From contig CM072165.1 of the NCBI GenBank assembly GCA_036850595.1, forward strand, positions 15,150,609 through 15,214,608: 64,000 nt of DNA. Direction: 5' to 3'. Source of the DNA: Rhyacichthys aspro. Lineage: Eukaryota > Chordata > Actinopteri > Gobiiformes > Rhyacichthyidae. The notes under the pieces were generated by a model, which did no database searches, was not told the DNA's origin, and was given only the letters and a program-made list of their open reading frames with translations. Below are positions 59,562 to 64,000 of this stretch, piece by piece (within the stretch, counting starts at the first letter, position 1; each line of letters opens with the position of its first letter). The position numbers were made by a program, and so were the translations under genes.

Positions 59562-62226
59562 ATGGTAAGTTATGTTAAATTGTAAGATGTCTGAATTTGG
59601 TAGTGTTGTTCAATCATTTTAATAGCCGCCATTTAAGCGTTGGCTAGTTGTTGCATTTTTACTAGCTGGACAGTTGTCACTTTTAGCTTTTTGGTTGACA
59701 GAAGGAGGTTATGAAGAGTGTCACCCACCAGCAGGCCGTTAAGTTACTCCACAACAAGTTCATAGTGGTGCTGGGGGACTCTAGTGAGTAGTTTCTGCTG
59801 AATATTTCTCCTTATCATTGTGCAAAACCAAATTTGGCATATTTAATTCACATTTATCAAGCTAACCTATGTCACCTTGTCTTCCTCAGTTCAACGGTCA
59901 GTGTACAAAGATCTGGTTTTGTTGTTGCAGAAAGAGAAATATCTAACAGCACATCAACTCAGAAGCAAGGTGGGTTGTCACTGCACCATCCCCATGATTA
60001 AAATTGTAATATTTTTATCACAGCTTGTTTGTTTGTACAGTATCTCATCATTATGAGTGTTTGTTCTTCACAAATATCATTCATACACATTCAGGGAAAG
60101 AAAATAACTGGATGACTGAGTATGAATACGAATAAACTCAAACTCACACCCCTGCTATTATGTGCTGTCTGTGTCAGGGTGAGATGAGCTTTGAGCAGGA
60201 TTGCCTGGTGGAAGGGGGTTGCCTCAGCCCCTTGCACAATGGGACGGAGTACAGAGAAGTTCGGCAGTTCCAGTCTGACCATCACTTGGTCCGATTCTAC
60301 TTTGTAACACGCGTCTACTCTTCCTACATGCGTAGCATCCTCAACGACTTTCGCTGCGGGCTTAAACCAGATATAGTTGTCATCAACTCCTGCGTTTGGG
60401 ATATTTCCAGGTTTGAATGATTGTGATAATACTAATAAACAAATTTTTGAAGAAGGTAGGGATGAATCACTTGATATGTTTGTGATAACGTAACAGTCCC
60501 TTGGACTTTAATAAACACTTTAATAAACACACTGAATCTTCAATTTAACAGAAGGTAATAACTTTATTTTGAATCATTTAACTTTTCCATACTTTAACTT
60601 TTGAATAGAATGTAAATTGTAATAAGTTTTACATAGAAAAGTGTTCAGACTTCAAAACTGAGTCACTATGACTTAATGCAATGTTTCTTGAATGTTCTAT
60701 TTGTGTGATTATCATACAGGTATGATTCTCAGTGGACTTATGACTACAAGGAGAACCTTCACCTTTTCTTTGATGAGTTAAATGGGGTTCTGCCGATGGA
60801 AACTCTGGTTATTTGGAACCTGACCATGCCTTTAGCAGAGAAGATAAAAGGTGGATTTTTGGTGTCTGAGGTAAGCCTGGTCTTCACAGGAGCCAGCTAT
60901 GTTGCTGGTGATTTTGCATTGATTTCTTTGCATGTGTGGCCAATCGTTTAAACCATTGTGCAAATGCACTTGCTTTTATTTAAGTGCCACAGGAAACATC
61001 TACTTTTCACCTTTAGAACTTTCTGAGTATCAGATACCTTCTACAGATCGAGCACAAAGCTGCCCAGCTTCGTTATGATGTGATTGAGGCCAACTTCTTT
61101 GGAGGATCTCTAGCAGACGGCTATGGCATAGACGTGTTGGACCTGCACTTTCAGTTCCGCTTCTCTCTGCAACATCGGGCTAAAGACGGGGTCCACTGGA
61201 ATGCAATTGCTCACCGCAAGATTACCTGTCTGCTACTGCAGCACATGGCCCAGGCCTGGGGTGTCATACTGCCCTGCCCACTGACTTCTGTTGGTGAGGA
61301 CAACACTCAGAATCCTCGTCTTAAGACATGGAAAATATTTAGGGAAATGCATTTTTATATTATGGTAAATTTGGTCTTTCAGAAAATATCAACGAGCAGC
61401 AAGAAAATGAAAAGAGAACAAAAAATCCAGGTAATTCTAGCTTAAGGAAATGGTGTACCATAATTAATTAATCATTGTAAATGATAAATGTCTGACCTGT
61501 CTTCTTTCTAAACATTAACTCAAGTTTACTCATTGTACAAGGAATTTAATGAGATTTTTACAGTATTTAGGCATTGAAATGTTTACTCAGTACTTGTTTA
61601 AATATGGGAGTTGTGCTGTTTTCGCAGGACTTTGTCGTGTAGAAGCTCCATTAAGTGATCACTACCCCCCAAACAAGTACTTTTCACACTTTGGTAAGAT
61701 AATTTGGCTGTGTATGATCAGCTTAATATTAATAAACGTAGTTCTTGCTGCTGTAAATCAGTAAAATTGATTGATTTTGCAGGAAGTGCTGCATTTACAG
61801 AGGAGCCTATAAAAATGAGAAGTAACGGATGCTACAAGAACGAGTTCTACAGTGACTCCCTTTCTCATGGCTATTTGAGCTTTGAGGAGCCACGTGACGG
61901 GCCAGACTTAAAGCACCGCAAACAGCAGCACCGCTATCACCCACAGAGATGCAGAGACACCAGAAACTGTAAATATCCATTTCCTGTCATTTATCCAAGA
62001 GCAAAATACTGCTTATACAAAGTGAACTTGTCACTTGCAGTATTTAGTATGAATGTAATAACTTTTTTTTTTTTTAGATTTTAAATACAGGCCTTCTCAC
62101 AGACATGAGCCTTATGCAGAACAGCATCAATACGTGATGAAGAGCCGACACAGCAGACACCACTACACTCCCTACTCCTACCAAAGACCCAGGCAGTACA
62201 GCCGCAATGACCACCACTACTACTGA
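59562..62226 (+). CDS. pced1: PC-esterase domain protein (PCED1/FAM113 family)
   Basis: Exons: 59562-59564 (ATG only, with 5' UTR before it), 59702-59783, 59890-59969, 60178-60410, 60720-60870, 61047-61293, 61383-61430, 61628-61693, 61783-61968, 62078-62226 (TGA). It encodes about 414 residues, phases continuous. Residues about 15-260 match the SGNH/GDSL-like PC-esterase domain: VVLGDSIQRSVYKDL (GDS nucleophile block), NSCVWDISRYD, and DGVHWNAIAHRK (Asp-x-x-His block). The C-terminal third is low in complexity and rich in His, Tyr and Arg (RHSRHHYTPYSYQRPRQY, ending NDHHYY). The function is predicted acyl-esterase-like and unproven in the family. An alternative start is the in-frame ATG at 59711. 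I cannot decide between PCED1A and PCED1B. Confidence 0.92.
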
Positions 62227-62770
62227 GACTGCTCTTCACAAGTATACTTAGTTCATTGGACATAATATCTAAAACTGCAGTGTATACAGACTTGCACTTA
62301 CAAATATGGCCAATACTTTGGTAATGTGCTAATGTTTTAGTTAAAATTTTTTATTTGTTTAAATTTTTTACAATTTTGTATTTTACCTTTGTCTTTACAG
62401 ACAAGCTTGTATTAAAATAGTTGCAGTACTTTGTGGCTTTCTGACTGTCCTGTATTTGCAGCTCAGTTCTCGCTGTTTCATAAAATTTACTTATGTCACC
62501 TTTAACACAAATATTTAGAACAAAGTCTTTCATTCTCTGTATTTAACAGATTTTTTTTAATTACAACTAATGCAGACATACAAAGTAGAAACTAATACAG
62601 AACAGAAAATGCTGTAGTTGCTGCATAGAAAAGAATTTGTGATGATCATCAACTGCATTATACTGTGTTAGCATTTATCAATTAGATTTAAATGTAGCAA
62701 CTTTTGGGTTCAAAACTCCTGAGCATTTCTGAAAATGACATATTTAGTGGAAGGAGACTGTAGTGTGTCC
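62227..62770. other. Convergent 3' region between two genes
   Basis: These 544 bases separate the stop codons of the PCED1 gene (plus) and the next gene (minus). They must hold both 3' UTRs. The sequence is AT-rich, with no repeat recognised. Confidence 0.6.
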
Positions 62771-63779
62771 TCAAGCCATGAGAAGGCGGTGGACCTGCAG
62801 CAGCTGCTGCTGGGACAGGACGAGCTGATGGACCTGTTCCTGTCCTCGAGTGCACGGAATGGCAACACGACCAACAAACACTGTTCCCTCCTGCTTTTCC
62901 TCCTTTGCCTGGGGAAGAAAACATGTTATGGTTAATAAGACCTTTCATCATGAAAGTGCCAAGTATGATTAATTACCTTGATGAAAGTTGTATGTGGGAA
63001 TGTGGCGAAGTCAGAGGAAGCCTTGGCGCCAGGTTGGTGGGACACAACATGCTCAGCTACTTCTCCCTGTGGGCAAATAAAGAGAAAAATCTGTTCAAAA
63101 AAAAAACTGTCCAGAGATGTGCATCATTTAGCATGTCAGAGTTATAGTCCTGTATTTTGAAGGTAGGATTGTAAAAGGTATTTGTGTGTAGTATTTGACC
63201 TGTGCTAGACTTAAGTATGTATGCAGTCTGGGGACTGGGCCAGGCTCAGAGGAGCTGACCAGCAGACTTAAGCAGACCCGTCCTCCAACCAGCTCAACAA
63301 GCTGGTGCAAAAGAATACTACTGCAACAAGCTTTACTGTAAGTACCTAAAACAACAGCTGCCACAAATATTACATACAACCCTTCTTAAAAACTCCCAGA
63401 ATGCTACTTGAAGTGGACAGTGGAGCATCACCTTGAGTTTGTCCAGAGCATCACTGAGGCTCTGCAGTCGAGCTGTCTGTTCTAACAGCTGGGCACTGGC
63501 ACTCACTGAAGAAACAGAGAAAACAATGAAGCATGCTTTGGAAAAAAATTTTTTTTACCAGAGAACACTGCTGTAACATGTACCTGCTGTCTTTCCAGTA
63601 ATGTCCACAACTTTGACCTCTGCACTGAGCTTGAGCAGCGTTGCCAGCAGCTGGTCGGTCCTGCGATAGATGCCTGTGTTGAGTCCCCCTGGAGGCGTGG
63701 AGGAGTCGTTGGACATCTGTGGGAGCTTGGGTGGACAGAGTGGGGGCAGAGAGGCCAGTTGGGCTCGCATCTTCTCTGC
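62771..63779 (-). CDS. Unrecognised small protein, 3' four exons
   Basis: Minus-strand exons 5' to 3': 63779-63584, 63505-63432, 63066-62977, 62908-62771 (TGA). All have good acceptors and donors, and phases join (0, 1, 0, 0), giving 165 residues. The first exon starts after ttctacag at a GCA codon, so the 5' end must lie further upstream, beyond the window or in an exon not seen. The text is AEKMRAQLASLPPL, then a Pro-rich stretch, TDQLLATLLKLSAEVKVVD, SAQLLEQTARLQSLSDALDK (heptad-like, coiled coil probable), HTTFIK, and a tail QEQVHQLVLSQQQLLQVHRL, also helical. Splicing and codon usage favour a real gene. I cannot name it; a subunit of a small coiled-coil complex is a guess. Confidence 0.7.
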
Positions 63780-63834
63780 CTGTAGAAGTTTCCCAGAGTC
63801 ATATAGAAACATTCAAACAGTAATCTATCTTCTA

Positions 63835-64000
63835 TCTTTTTTTCCCTGAGGTTGAAAGGGCTGGCGCCTATCCCAACTGCTTTGGGCAAGAAGTAGGGTA
63901 TAGCCTGGATTATTGCCAGCCAATCAATCAAAGGGCCAATTTAGACACAATTTAGATTTTCCAATTTACCAATACGGTAAAACATGCACGTCTTTGGACG
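63835..64000 (-). repeat. LINE-type 3' tail repeat, partial
   Basis: The phrases ggctggcgcctatcccaact, gggtatagcctgga and, at the window end, catgcacgtctttggac belong to the same LINE tail family as 3275-3480 and 58800-59065. It is cut by the end of the window. Confidence 0.65.

Overview
This is eukaryotic, almost certainly ray-finned (teleost) fish, nuclear DNA. Genes are split into short exons with GT/AG junctions. The recognisable proteins are vertebrate families: O-GlcNAcase, a TRIM ubiquitin ligase, RPGRIP1, PCED1 and a fish-style C-type lectin. The spaces are crowded with fish-type repeats (hAT, Tc1/mariner, pogo/Tigger, L2/Rex1/RTE-like LINE tails, a Ty3/gypsy scrap, long TA and GT microsatellites). 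There are no bacterial operons, CRISPR arrays or phage genes.

Layout. 1-5.0 kb: repeats only. 5.06-22.87 kb, minus strand: an O-GlcNAcase (OGA/MGEA5) family gene whose 11 recognisable coding exons cover the catalytic domain and part of the stalk. Its 8.5-kb intron 7 holds LINE and gypsy remnants and a 4.4-kb hAT insertion that itself contains a 3.4-kb second element. 23-28.5 kb: intergenic repeats, including an L2-like LINE. 28.5-32.7 kb, plus: a secreted-looking protein with two C-type lectin domains and three fibronectin-III-like repeats. 32.7-36 kb: Tc1 and pogo remnants. 36.4-41.1 kb, plus: a RING/B-box/coiled-coil/PRY-SPRY TRIM protein. 42.7-58.5 kb, plus: rpgrip1 (26 coding exons found), a ciliary transition-zone/photoreceptor scaffold. 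One exon near the 3' end is missing, and the surviving phases prove it. 59.6-62.2 kb, plus: a PCED1-type PC-esterase. 62.8-63.8 kb, minus: the last four exons of a small coiled-coil-like protein I do not recognise.

The genes are unrelated in function and show no sign of acting as one system. The most useful observations are the missing rpgrip1 exon beside an artefact-like G/C homopolymer block, the apparently C-terminally shortened OGA paralogue, two separate cases of a transposon nested inside a hAT element with exact 8-bp target-site duplications, the mosaic FN3 exons of the lectin gene, and a near-perfect 21-bp intronic hairpin. Exon coordinates were derived by hand from splice consensus, phase continuity and remembered family sequences; no search was run.
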